Below, in pieces: positions 17,336 to 23,538 of a stretch of 45,345 nt of DNA. Position 1 is the first letter of the stretch. Each line of letters opens with the position of its first letter. Source of the DNA: a virus. The notes under the pieces were generated by a model. That model was not told where the DNA came from. It was given only the letters and a program-made list of their open reading frames with translations, and searched no databases. Location: positions 1-45,345 of the IMG/VR virus record IMGVR_UViG_3300034103_000330; one strand, 5' to 3'. Made by a program: the position numbers and the translations under genes.

Positions 17336-17598
17336 TCGAACAGGCTGTCCTGCCGAGCCTGCTGCTCGAGATGTGACTCGATGACGTCGCGGATCTTCTG
17401 CTCCCACTTGACTGGGTACAGCGCGAAGCAGTGAGAGCCACCGCCATTGGTCTTCGGCCGGTTGTCCTTCGGCGGGTTCTCACCGAACTCCTGCTGGTAC
17501 TGGTGAGCCATCTCTGAGCCCACCGCCCAGGAAGTGCGGTTGTCCAGCACTACGCCCATCAAGCGGGCTACCTGGGGCACAGTGATCCTGTTGTCCAT
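17332..17598 (-). CDS. Hypothetical protein between terS and terL (88 aa)
   Basis: A small mixed-charge protein. It opens MDNRITVPQVARLMGVVLDN, which looks like a helical, possibly winged-helix, start. It continues with GGGSHCFALYPVKWEQKIRD and a helical, Gln-rich C-terminus. The stop overlaps the terL start (ATGA), indicating coupling. Position suggests a packaging accessory, but nothing in the sequence proves it. Confidence 0.75.
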   Translation of the reverse strand: MDNRITVPQVARLMGVVLDNRTSWAVGSEMAHQYQQEFGENPPKDNRPKTNGGGSHCFALYPVKWEQKIRDVIESHLEQQARQDSLFE

Positions 17599-17614
17599 CA
17601 GTTATTCCTAGCTC

Positions 17615-17743
17615 TCATGCTAGTGCCCCCGGTTCGTAGATGTACAAGTCGCACGGCTGGTAGCAGATGCGGTTGAAGTACCGGCACCGCAGCACCAGCG
17701 CAGGATCCTGAAAGGAGTAATGGCAGGTGCGGCAGTTCGGCAT
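17615..17743 (-). CDS. Tiny Cys-rich, probable zinc-binding protein (42 aa)
   Basis: Read by hand on the minus strand: starts MPNCRTCHYSF and ends DLYIYEPGALA. Cysteines at residues 4, 7, 20, 27 and 31 give a CxxC plus CxxxxxxCxxxC arrangement typical of a small zinc ribbon. No strong ribosome site; a GTG immediately upstream is an alternative start. It fills the space between terS and the 88-residue gene. Confidence 0.55.
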   Translation of the reverse strand: MPNCRTCHYSFQDPALVLRCRYFNRICYQPCDLYIYEPGALA

Positions 17744-17835
17744 CACAAGAATGTAGCAAGAAACTACACAACGATCAATGGATTATTGCACGCTTGGTGG
17801 TCTCAGCCCGTGTTTTCCGAGACCAAAAGAGGTTC

Positions 17836-18426
17836 TTACACGGAGTCGTTAGCCTTCTTCTTCAACTCTGCGTTGGTCAGCAAGGCCTGGAGTAGCTTGT
17901 CGGCGGTCACTTCAGCCTCGATCTTCAACGGGCTATCAGCGTCACCAGCCAGTTGCACGCGGTCACCGTAGCGCTTAGGGTTCCACTTGGCCAGCAGCTT
18001 CAGCCCGATCTCAGCCTTAGCCTTCTGCCACTGCACATAGCCTGAGTCCACCCGGCCGCCGCCCTCCGAGAGGATGCGCTCAGGCTGCTGGTTCATGTCC
18101 AGCCAGATCTCCTCGGCAATAGCGTCCTGGCCGACTTCACGAGCCCGTGCGATGGCTACGGAAAGACCGGCGCCGCCCTCACCCAACAAATCATCTCGCC
18201 ACATCCAGTCGTAAACTGTTTGCCAAGCTGGGAAGCCTTCCCGCCTGCAGATTTCTCTGAGTGGCACTCCATCTGCGAGCATCTCGCACATTTGCTTGGC
18301 TATCTCTGGTGTGTACTTAGAGGGCCGTCCTGTCTTCTTTGGAGCTACCGCAAGGGCTGAAGCCACCTTAGCCTTAGTCTTTGGCTTTGGTGGCTCCTGA
18401 GGCGTTTTAAGGGCTTTGAGGGGCAT
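17836..18426 (-). CDS. terS: Terminase small subunit
   Basis: The DNA-recognition subunit of the packaging motor. A basic, disordered N-terminus (about residues 1-30) leads into GRPSKYTPEIAKQMCEMLAD (about 33-52). A helix-turn-helix follows (GVPLREICRREGFPAWQTVY). Next come the oligomerisation helices (AIARAREVGQDAIAEEI) and the family-typical KAKAEIGLKLLAKWNPKRYGD (about 136-156). The C-terminal helix (TADKLLQALLTNAELKKK) probably contacts TerL. Start has a GGAG site. The length of 196 residues is normal. Confidence 0.9.
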   Translation of the reverse strand: MPLKALKTPQEPPKPKTKAKVASALAVAPKKTGRPSKYTPEIAKQMCEMLADGVPLREICRREGFPAWQTVYDWMWRDDLLGEGGAGLSVAIARAREVGQDAIAEEIWLDMNQQPERILSEGGGRVDSGYVQWQKAKAEIGLKLLAKWNPKRYGDRVQLAGDADSPLKIEAEVTADKLLQALLTNAELKKKANDSV

Positions 18427-18464
18427 GTTTGGCTCCAGCGTTTAATCTGGAGTTGATTCTATTC

Positions 18465-18716
18465 TTAGTTTGCCAGCCAATAGTCAACCCAGTCAGGGCG
18501 AAGGCGTTTCTGGACTTCGCGCTCAAGGTCGTCCCACTGTTCTTCAGTGAGATCGCGTTCCGCGGTCTTGCCGTTTGCCTTCACGATGAAGGCGCCGTCT
18601 TCGTCGTACTCTACTGTACGCTTGATGGCGTTCAGGGTGATGTCGAACTTGAGTTCGGTCACTTCGGGGGTTTCGGGCCTGTCGGCGTCGAAGGAGGAGA
18701 TGTATCCGTACAGCAT
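18465..18716 (-). CDS. Hypothetical protein (83 aa)
   Basis: Beta strands in the first half (ELKFDITLNAIKRTVEYDED, then GAFIVKANGK). An acidic helix and the C-terminal RLRPDWVDYWLAN follow. Strong ribosome site (AAGGAG). It is co-directional with, and upstream of, terS. No known family recognised. Confidence 0.75.
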   Translation of the reverse strand: MLYGYISSFDADRPETPEVTELKFDITLNAIKRTVEYDEDGAFIVKANGKTAERDLTEEQWDDLEREVQKRLRPDWVDYWLAN

Positions 18717-18727
18717 GGTCTTGCTCC

Positions 18728-19021
18728 TTAGATGACGCTAGAGGCAGCAAGAGAAGCCTCGCCAACAGTCATGGGGGTGCAGAGACGTTCGCGCAGCGGT
18801 TGCGCCTTGTACGCCTCAATCGCGGCCAGCAAATTGGCACGTACCTTGCCATCAGGCACTCGGCGCTCTCCAGACCTACCAAGTTTGGAGAAGTACCGCT
18901 GGCTGACGTAGGGCGGCAGCTTTCCGCTGTACTGAATCCAATAGGTGGTTTTGCCACGCAGCACCATGTAGACCAAGGTGTTTGAGTATTCCGAAGCTGA
19001 CACAACGGTGATTGCAGTCAT
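18728..19021 (-). CDS. Hypothetical protein (97 aa)
   Basis: Begins MTAITVVSASEYSNTLVYMV, followed by KTTYWIQYSGKLPPYVSQRY, then a basic middle and a helical end. It could be a small single-stranded-DNA or RNA-binding fold, but I see no decisive motif. Good ribosome site (GAGGAG). Part of the string of small genes between the promoter-like repeats and terS. Confidence 0.7.
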   Translation of the reverse strand: MTAITVVSASEYSNTLVYMVLRGKTTYWIQYSGKLPPYVSQRYFSKLGRSGERRVPDGKVRANLLAAIEAYKAQPLRERLCTPMTVGEASLAASSVI

Positions 19022-19033
19022 GATCTGCTCCTC

Positions 19034-19237
19034 TCAAGCCAGTTCAGCCAGCAGTTCGCGGATCAGGGCAGCGCGGTTGAAGTCGCCGAGCACTTGGCTC
19101 TGCTCGTCAGCGCGGCGCTGTGCCACCAGATAGTCTTCGGCTTGGTCCTTGCGGTCGAAGGCGACGAGGATCAGGCCGGTCTTCTTGTTGCTCACGGCCC
19201 ACTCGTTGCCTTCCTTGCTGATGCGGTAGTTGTTCAT
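19034..19237 (-). CDS. Hypothetical protein (67 aa)
   Basis: A strand-strand-helix protein. NNYRISKEGNEWAVSNKKTG and LILVAFDRKDQAEDYLVAQRR resemble the short phage proteins that read an N-terminal hairpin followed by a helix. The first gene behind promoter-like repeat copy 1, with an AGGAAC ribosome site. Function unknown. Confidence 0.75.
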   Translation of the reverse strand: MNNYRISKEGNEWAVSNKKTGLILVAFDRKDQAEDYLVAQRRADEQSQVLGDFNRAALIRELLAELA

Positions 19238-19254
19238 TTCTCTGTTCCTTCTCT

Positions 19255-19318
19255 GTTACCTGCTTGATTGCAGTGACGCTAGTGTAAGCGATTCTTGGAC
19301 TGTGTGCCTATGTCCCTA
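19255..19318 (-). promoter_or_regulatory. Promoter-like repeat, copy 1
   Basis: On the minus strand it contains TAGGG, then 17 bases, then AAGAATCGCTTACACT, then CACTGC-AATCAA-GCAG-GTAACA. TACACT is a plausible -10 hexamer. CTGC...GCAG can form a 4-bp stem in the leader. The copies at 20171-20232 and 20764-20828 keep these elements at the same spacing (32-33 bases between the AGTGTAAGCGA and CCCTA blocks on the plus strand). Lies directly upstream of the gene starting at 19237. Confidence 0.7.
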
Positions 19319-19326
19319 CATCTTTG

Positions 19327-19608
19327 TCAGGATTTCATACGCTCGGCGTAGTGCCAGATGCTGCTGACCTGGGCAATAGCTGCTTGAGGCGTCCACTGCT
19401 TAGCTCGAGATTTCCGTTTGACCGGTGGAGGCATCTCTTCCGCGGCCACGTATCGGGCTTCCCCGTGCGCCTGTGTGACGTTCTTGAGCAACTTGCGCCG
19501 GCACATCGAATAGGTGTACCAGCGCGTGACTCCCAGGACTTTGCTGATCTCAGCCGCGGTCCTGGGTTCGTTGCAGAAGTCGATGACTGCTTGATGCTGT
19601 TCGTTCAT
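19327..19608 (-). CDS. Winged-helix-like DNA-binding protein (93 aa)
   Basis: The first 55 residues look like a small winged helix-turn-helix. HQAVIDFCNEPRTAAEISKV is helix 1 to helix 2. LGVTRWYTYSMCRRKLLKNV is the recognition helix. A wing-like segment follows, AHGEARYVAAEE. The basic tail (KRKSRAKQW) may contact DNA. Start overlaps the upstream gene stop (ATGA). Possibly a regulator of phage transcription; target unknown. It ends just upstream of promoter-like repeat copy 1. Confidence 0.75.
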   Translation of the reverse strand: MNEQHQAVIDFCNEPRTAAEISKVLGVTRWYTYSMCRRKLLKNVTQAHGEARYVAAEEMPPPVKRKSRAKQWTPQAAIAQVSSIWHYAERMKS

Positions 19609-19784
19609 CTCTCGATTATCACTTCGATGTCGGGCTCTTCAGGGAACTGCTCCAGCAGAGCCTCTACGGCTTCTCCGGCCGTTGCGCCCCTAGCGCTGTG
19701 CTCATCTTCGTAAGCCACATAGTCCATTGTGCGCAGCGGGATTGGGGGAGGATCGTAGACAACCGTGATCTTCATCTCAGTCAT
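19605..19784 (-). CDS. Small acidic protein (59 aa)
   Basis: Read by hand: begins MTEMKITVVYDPPPIPLRTM and ends EEPDIEVIIER. The central AYEDEHSARGATAGEAVEAL has the look of a short beta-helix-beta phage protein. It overlaps both neighbours: 8 bases upstream and ATGA downstream. Function unknown. The coupling and clean amino-acid make-up support it. Confidence 0.75.
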   Translation of the reverse strand: MTEMKITVVYDPPPIPLRTMDYVAYEDEHSARGATAGEAVEALLEQFPEEPDIEVIIER

Positions 19785-19983
19785 ATTTGCCGCTCCCCCA
19801 AATGCCTGGGCGGAAGTTGTGGCGGAAGACGACGGGCTCTCCGCAGCCTTCCACTACTTTCGAGGATCCCGTAGGAATCCAAGACGGGGCATCGATGATG
19901 TCTTCGCACGCAAAGTCAGCGCCGAAACCCCATTTCCGGTCCAAGCCTGCAACCCACTCGTTGCCGGTGCGATGCGTGTTCAT
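19777..19983 (-). CDS. Hypothetical protein (68 aa)
   Basis: A Gly/Trp/Asp-rich protein including NEWVAGLDRKWGFGADFACE. It is in an overlap chain with the 59-residue genes on both sides. No known family recognised. Confidence 0.6.
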   Translation of the reverse strand: MNTHRTGNEWVAGLDRKWGFGADFACEDIIDAPSWIPTGSSKVVEGCGEPVVFRHNFRPGIWGSGKYD

Positions 19984-20159
19984 GCGAACTCTCCCACTTC
20001 CTCGATGTCCATCTGCGGGCAGCGCACGCGCAGCGTGTCCTCTTGGAAGATCTCGTCAGAGATCCAGTCTAACGCCTGCTCGCGGCTGCTGAACTCGCGG
20101 GTCATGGTGACGGGCAGAGACTGGCTCCAGCCCTTGTACTCAGTGATGACTTTGAACAT
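19980..20159 (-). CDS. Hypothetical protein (59 aa)
   Basis: I start it at 20159 (MFKVITEYKGWSQSLPVTMT), which has an AAGGA ribosome site and lies just behind promoter-like repeat copy 2. A longer reading to 20255 would run through the repeat and is unlikely. Strand-strand-helix layout (SSREQALDWISDEIF). First gene of its unit; function unknown. Confidence 0.7.
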   Translation of the reverse strand: MFKVITEYKGWSQSLPVTMTREFSSREQALDWISDEIFQEDTLRVRCPQMDIEEVGEFA

Positions 20160-20170
20160 CTTGATTCCTT

Positions 20171-20232
20171 GTTGCCTGCGTAGTGCAGTAAAGAGAGTGT
20201 AAGCGATTCTTTGCCTACTGGTCGATACCCTA
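20171..20232 (-). promoter_or_regulatory. Promoter-like repeat, copy 2
   Basis: Minus strand: TAGGG, 16 bases, AAGAATCGCTTACACT, then CTGC-ACTAC-GCAG. Immediately upstream of the gene starting at 20159. Loop and spacer differ from the other two copies, while the blocks are kept. Confidence 0.7.
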
Positions 20233-20246
20233 GTGTTTAAGTAGGA

Positions 20247-20265
20247 AAGGCCCACTAGGGGCCTT
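20247..20265 (-). terminator. Hairpin after the 51-residue gene
   Basis: Perfect 7-bp stem AAGGCCC/GGGCCTT with a 5-base loop, 4 bases past the stop at 20270. On the minus strand a short T-run (TTTCC) follows. It separates the upstream gene from promoter-like repeat copy 2, as a terminator would. Confidence 0.6.
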
Positions 20266-20269
20266 GTGC

Positions 20270-20425
20270 TTACTCAGCCTCAGGCTCAGCCGGAGCCTCG
20301 TGCGTTACCCTGCAGTAGTCCACGCTGTAGTGGCTAATCTCGGCCACATTGGCCTGCGGGAAGAACTTCTGCACATGGGCCAGAACAATCTCCGCGACTT
20401 CCTTCTCTGTGAAACAGATCTTCAT
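20270..20425 (-). CDS. Hypothetical protein (51 aa)
   Basis: Read by hand: begins MKICFTEKEVAEIVLAHVQK and ends RVTHEAPAEPEAE. A helical N-terminus leads into FFPQANVAEISHYSVDYCRV, a pattern of short phage proteins with one helix and a beta hairpin. Ribosome site AAGGAAAGCACC. It lies between a UUCG hairpin and a 7-bp hairpin. Confidence 0.75.
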   Translation of the reverse strand: MKICFTEKEVAEIVLAHVQKFFPQANVAEISHYSVDYCRVTHEAPAEPEAE

Positions 20426-20442
20426 GGTGCTTTCCTTGGTAT

Positions 20443-20456
20443 GCCCCCGAAGGGGC
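20443..20456 (-). terminator. C(UUCG)G hairpin
   Basis: Minus-strand RNA reads GCCCC-UUCG-GGGGC, 5 bases past the stop at 20462. No U-tract follows. Third hairpin of this kind in the window. Could set the level of the downstream 51-residue gene. Confidence 0.55.
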
Positions 20457-20461
20457 TGGGT

Positions 20462-20752
20462 TTAACGGGACGTGACCTTGACGCTGTACACCGCGGTGGT
20501 GCCGGTGTGCTTTGCAATGAGGTCGGCCGGGATGGCCAGAACCTTGGCGATCGCCTTCCAGTCCACGGTGGACCGGTTGCTCTCGATGTAGCTGGCGGTG
20601 AAGAGTTCACCGTCAAACGCCTTCTGGCCACTGAGGCTGGCCTCTTCCTTGATGTCGGCCTTGATCTTGTCGGCCTGCTTGGTCAGATCAGCGATCTGAG
20701 CCAGGAGGATGCCGAGGTCGTCGATCTGGCTGGTCTTGATTGCGGTAGTCAT
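20462..20752 (-). CDS. Hypothetical coiled-coil protein (96 aa)
   Basis: I chose the ATG at 20752 (MTTAIKTSQIDDLGILLAQI), behind an AAGGAAACC ribosome site and promoter-like repeat copy 3. Residues about 15-40 are a coiled coil (IADLTKQADKIKADIKEEAS). The second half has NRSTVDWKAIAKVLAIPADL and ends in SVKVTSR, a pattern I associate with small phage replication-module proteins. Function unknown. Confidence 0.75.
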   Translation of the reverse strand: MTTAIKTSQIDDLGILLAQIADLTKQADKIKADIKEEASLSGQKAFDGELFTASYIESNRSTVDWKAIAKVLAIPADLIAKHTGTTAVYSVKVTSR

Positions 20753-20763
20753 TTGGGTTTCCT

Positions 20764-20828
20764 TGTTAACCTGCGTCATTGCAGTGAATGCAGTGTAAGC
20801 GACTCTTTGATCGTTGAGTCAATCCCTA
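20764..20828 (-). promoter_or_regulatory. Promoter-like repeat, copy 3
   Basis: Minus strand: TAGGG, 16 bases containing TTGACT, AAGAGTCGCTTACACT, then CTGC-AATGAC-GCAG. Upstream of the gene starting at 20752. TTGACT is 19 bases from TACACT here, but the other two copies lack it. The shared AAGARTCGCTTACACT and TAGGG blocks are therefore the likely recognition elements. Confidence 0.7.
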
Positions 20829-20843
20829 CTGTTTCATGGGGTC

Positions 20844-21122
20844 TTACACAAGTTCGAGGGTCTCCTTCAACAGATCCTCTTCGGTGAAGCCCCAGTGCTT
20901 CGGGAAGCCTTTCGTTCCCAGGCCGTGGACTCCGGTGTTGCCGCGGTGGTGCTCCGGGCACAACGGAATCACGCTGAAGTGACCTGCTCTCTTGCCCATT
21001 CCTGCCCCGTGCCGCGGGTGATGCAGTTCTGCAGGCGTACCCGCGTGGCCCATCCTGCGGCATACAGCGCATCCAAGTTCCGCCACGCGGCTCATATGCT
21101 TCTTCTCTGCCAGTGTCGTCAT
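20844..21122 (-). CDS. Ref-like HNH nuclease (92 aa)
   Basis: Shows the compact zinc-HNH pattern of the RecA-dependent nuclease Ref of phage P1. GCAVCRR (C18, C21) is followed by ELHHPRHGAGMGKRAGHFSV (H34-H35). PLCPEHHRGNTGVHGLG (C55, H58-H59) is the second half. Ref cleaves DNA at RecA-formed D-loops, so a role in recombination or DNA processing is expected. It lacks the N-terminal DNA-binding extension of P1 Ref. It lies in a run with small helical genes and the RuvC-like gene. Confidence 0.8.
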   Translation of the reverse strand: MTTLAEKKHMSRVAELGCAVCRRMGHAGTPAELHHPRHGAGMGKRAGHFSVIPLCPEHHRGNTGVHGLGTKGFPKHWGFTEEDLLKETLELV

Positions 21123-21466
21123 AGTGCTGCCTTTACCTCTTGTCTTGCGCTGGCTTCCTTAGACCGCCAGACGTCGATTGCAGCCTCTGCGGCTATCAAC
21201 CCCCACCTGATCGCTTCCTCAGCCTCTATGGCCGTTTTAAGGCCTTCCAAGAGGGCTTTGTAGTCGGGGTCTGCGTAGGCTTCCCGTTCCTGAGCGTTTG
21301 CTGCCTCAAATCCTTGCGTCAGCGCACGCTTCATCAAGATGGCCTTCAGGCTCTTTCGGTACTCCTCGAGGTAGATCCGCTCCGCCTTAGCCTTTGCGTA
21401 GGCCTTGGAGTGCCGCCAGATGTACTCGAGGCTGCGTTCAGGGTTGATCTCAGTGGGGCTGTCCAT
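21119..21466 (-). CDS. Hypothetical helical protein (115 aa)
   Basis: Almost entirely alpha-helical and highly charged, with AYAKAKAERIYLEEYRKSLK at residues 22-41. I recall this pattern from small replication-module proteins in phages of Betaproteobacteria. The C-terminal half is also helical (KALLEGLKTAIEAEEAIRWG). Overlaps its neighbours (ATGA downstream, 17 bases upstream). Function unknown. Confidence 0.75.
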   Translation of the reverse strand: MDSPTEINPERSLEYIWRHSKAYAKAKAERIYLEEYRKSLKAILMKRALTQGFEAANAQEREAYADPDYKALLEGLKTAIEAEEAIRWGLIAAEAAIDVWRSKEASARQEVKAAL

Positions 21467-21614
21467 GTTCCGCTTTCTGGGATTGCTCCAGCATGGCCTG
21501 AGCTATCTCATACGACACCTCAGACAGTTCAATCAGTTCGATCTCATGTCCGCGTTGCAGCATGGCGTGCATTGCAAAGACCGCGAACACGTCCAATAAG
21601 GTTGGTTCTTTCAC
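21450..21614 (-). CDS. Small helical protein (54 aa)
   Basis: I start it at the GTG at 21614, which overlaps the epimerase stop as GTGA. A longer reading to 21689 would run inside the epimerase. Sequence: LLDVFAVFAMHAMLQRGHEI and ELIELSEVSYEIAQAMLEQS, two amphipathic helices. Translationally coupled to the epimerase. Function unknown. Confidence 0.65.
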   Translation of the reverse strand: MKEPTLLDVFAVFAMHAMLQRGHEIELIELSEVSYEIAQAMLEQSQKAEHGQPH

Positions 21615-22591
21615 TGTTTCTCCAGTTGCCCTGCAATCCAGGCATATGTTGTTTTCATGCCGTCCACAAGAGGCGCAGATACTTCCCATCCAATCTGGTC
21701 TCTGTACAGTCGGTTATCAGATGTTCTGCCGCGCACACCCACAGGACATTTGAATCCATACTTCTCAAAGAACTCTTGCCCGTGTATGTTTTGAATGCGC
21801 AAATCTTTGCCCGATATCTCGATGGCAATCTTGGCTAGTTGATTGATGGTGACCATCTCTTTAGACCCTATATTGACCGGCCCCAAGAAGTTTGACCGCA
21901 TCAATCTCAAGACCGCCTCGATGCACTCATCGATGTAGAGGAAGCTGCGCGTCTGCTTACCGTCTCCCCAGACCTCCATGCAGCCCTCGGCCGCTTTGCG
22001 CAGCATCGCCGCGGGCGCCTTCTCCTTCCCGCCTGTCCATGTACCCTGCGGCCCAAAAATATTGTGGAACCGTGCAATCCTGACGTCTAGCCCGTAGTTG
22101 CGATTGAAAGCGAGATACAAGCGCTCGCTGAATAGCTTCTCCCAGCCATACTCAGAATCTGGGTTAGCCGGGTAAGCAGAACTCTCTTCACAATTTGGGT
22201 TATCTGGATCCAGTTGGTTATATTCTGGATACATGCACGCCGATGATGAGTAGAAGACGCGCTTCACTTTCTTTTGAACACATTCATGCGCTACGTTCAG
22301 ATTGATCAGCGCAGAGTTATGCATTACGTTTGCATCATTGAGCCCGGTGAATATGTATCCAGCGCCACCCATATCCGCAGCCAACTGGTACACAGTAGAG
22401 CCTTCGTCTATTACTAGGGCTACTGTCTTTGGGTCACGCAAGTCACCAAGTATGAACTCGTTGCATATCTCGTCTTGCTGGAAATACTCGTGTCGCTTGA
22501 TGTCTACGATACGAACGCGGTGCCCTTCGCTTTTGAGCCTGCGCCCCAAATGACCGCCAATGAATCCACCGCCTCCCAGTATCACTATCAT
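21611..22591 (-). CDS. GDP-mannose 3,5-epimerase-like enzyme
   Basis: An extended short-chain dehydrogenase. NAD-binding glycines are in GGGGFIGGHL (residues 6-15). Across its length it follows plant GDP-mannose 3,5-epimerase: AADMGGAGYI, YSSSACMYPE, YGWEKL, RIARFHNIFGPQGTWTGGKE, KAPAAM, WGDGKQTRSFLYIDECIEAV, VNIGSKEMV. Catalytic counterparts are C119, Y148, K152 and K191; their spacing (29, 4 and 39) equals Arabidopsis C145, Y174, K178 and K217. Expected reaction: GDP-D-mannose to GDP-L-galactose (and GDP-L-gulose). Length 326 matches the core enzyme. It overlaps the RuvC-like gene (ATGA). Its product is a donor suited to the NodZ-like transferase at 14416-15234. Other GDP-sugar epimerase activities remain possible. 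Confidence 0.85.
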   Translation of the reverse strand: MIVILGGGGFIGGHLGRRLKSEGHRVRIVDIKRHEYFQQDEICNEFILGDLRDPKTVALVIDEGSTVYQLAADMGGAGYIFTGLNDANVMHNSALINLNVAHECVQKKVKRVFYSSSACMYPEYNQLDPDNPNCEESSAYPANPDSEYGWEKLFSERLYLAFNRNYGLDVRIARFHNIFGPQGTWTGGKEKAPAAMLRKAAEGCMEVWGDGKQTRSFLYIDECIEAVLRLMRSNFLGPVNIGSKEMVTINQLAKIAIEISGKDLRIQNIHGQEFFEKYGFKCPVGVRGRTSDNRLYRDQIGWEVSAPLVDGMKTTYAWIAGQLEKQ

Positions 22592-23040
22592 GATTGCCTC
22601 CTAAGCCATTCAGCCAACAGCAGAGCCTCCGCCACGCCGTGGTCTTTGACTCTCTTCAGCGGGGCGCTCGGCCACAGTCGTCTCGCCAACTCCAGACTCG
22701 TGGTCTTCTCAGCGGTGACTCCCATGTCCTTCTTCCATGCCTGAGGTCTCACAATCACCCATGGGGCACGAGTCAACTCCACGATCGCCTGTATCGCACC
22801 TACTGCCATGCCGAACTTGAAGGTGCTGCTTACGCCTTGCTTGGGCATAGCGTGTACGTCCTCGATGCAGAACATCACGTCCTGCTTGTCGATCGCCTGC
22901 ATCAGTTCCGTCTTGAAGTCGCCCGCTTTAATCCGGCCGGCATCGTTTGGAATGAACCCACTGGACCCATACTGGCCATGGTGATCAAGCATCCCCCAGG
23001 CACCAGAGATGGCTCCAGGGTCGATACCGCAGAACCTCAT
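22588..23040 (-). CDS. RuvC-like Holliday junction resolvase (150 aa)
   Basis: RNase H-fold resolvase. The N-terminal CGIDPGAISGAWG carries catalytic D7. CIEDVHAMPKQGVSSTFKFG carries E60 and the family's S-(S/T)-FKFG stretch. The C-terminal KDHGVAEALLLAEW carries D133 and E138. Role: cutting branched recombination or replication intermediates before packaging. It overlaps the epimerase downstream (ATGA) and the 92-residue gene upstream by 4 bases. Confidence 0.85.
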   Translation of the reverse strand: MRFCGIDPGAISGAWGMLDHHGQYGSSGFIPNDAGRIKAGDFKTELMQAIDKQDVMFCIEDVHAMPKQGVSSTFKFGMAVGAIQAIVELTRAPWVIVRPQAWKKDMGVTAEKTTSLELARRLWPSAPLKRVKDHGVAEALLLAEWLRRQS

Positions 23041-23315
23041 TGACGCTGCTCAGGGATCCGATTACGGATCGACTCCGCGGCGTTACGCAGAGCAGTGCAG
23101 ACCTCCCCCTCGTCTTCGTTTGTTGCAAGAGCGTCGACAAGGTCTGCGCAAGCAGAACGCTCGATGAACACCACCTGCCGGGAGGTGTGGATGGCCACCG
23201 CCATGATCTCCGCCTTAGCCGCGGCTACCGCCTCACCAAACTCTTGCTCAGTGAAGAGCTTCTGCCCCAGGCCTTGCGCAAAGAACTTGCGCTGAAAGTC
23301 ACTCATCTCAGTCAT
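23037..23315 (-). CDS. Hypothetical protein (92 aa)
   Basis: A helical protein: MTEMSDFQRKFFAQGLGQKL at the start, a central AAAKAEIMAVAIHTSRQVVF, and an acidic C-terminus. Ribosome site GAGGAGAGGG. Start overlaps the upstream stop by 8 bases. No known family recognised. Confidence 0.75.
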   Translation of the reverse strand: MTEMSDFQRKFFAQGLGQKLFTEQEFGEAVAAAKAEIMAVAIHTSRQVVFIERSACADLVDALATNEDEGEVCTALRNAAESIRNRIPEQRQ

Positions 23316-23538
23316 ACCAACCCTCTCCTCGGTTACCTAACCGCCATTGTTTTAACACGTCCTCATACACTTTCGGGTCTTTGACCTTCCAGCCTCGCCA
23401 CTTACCGTCGCCGTTAAGCTCGAGGCGCCCAGCCACTGGATCCTTGACCCGGAGTTTTAGGATCCACCGAACGAGGCACTGATGCCTCCAGGTCTCTGAT
23501 GCTGTATCGACGGTAGGCGTCGGTGTTGTCTGGCTCAC
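23308..23538 (-). CDS. Hypothetical protein (76 aa)
   Basis: Begins with a GTG at 23538. After a Thr-rich start it reads TWRHQCLVRWILKLRVKDPV and GKWRGWKVKDPKVYEDVLKQ, a coherent small basic fold that I associate with short replication-module proteins. Its first 231 bases overlap the preceding Cys-rich gene by 116 bases in another frame. Function unknown. Confidence 0.7.
   Translation of the reverse strand: MSQTTPTPTVDTASETWRHQCLVRWILKLRVKDPVAGRLELNGDGKWRGWKVKDPKVYEDVLKQWRLGNRGEGWYD

Noticed and set aside
17336-17407. Longer terL start at 17407
   Set aside because: The extra 24 residues lie over the upstream gene; the ATG at 17335 has the ATGA coupling seen throughout the operon.
20160-20255. 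Longer start of the gene ending at 19980
   Set aside because: It would translate through promoter-like repeat copy 2; the ATG at 20159 has its own ribosome site.
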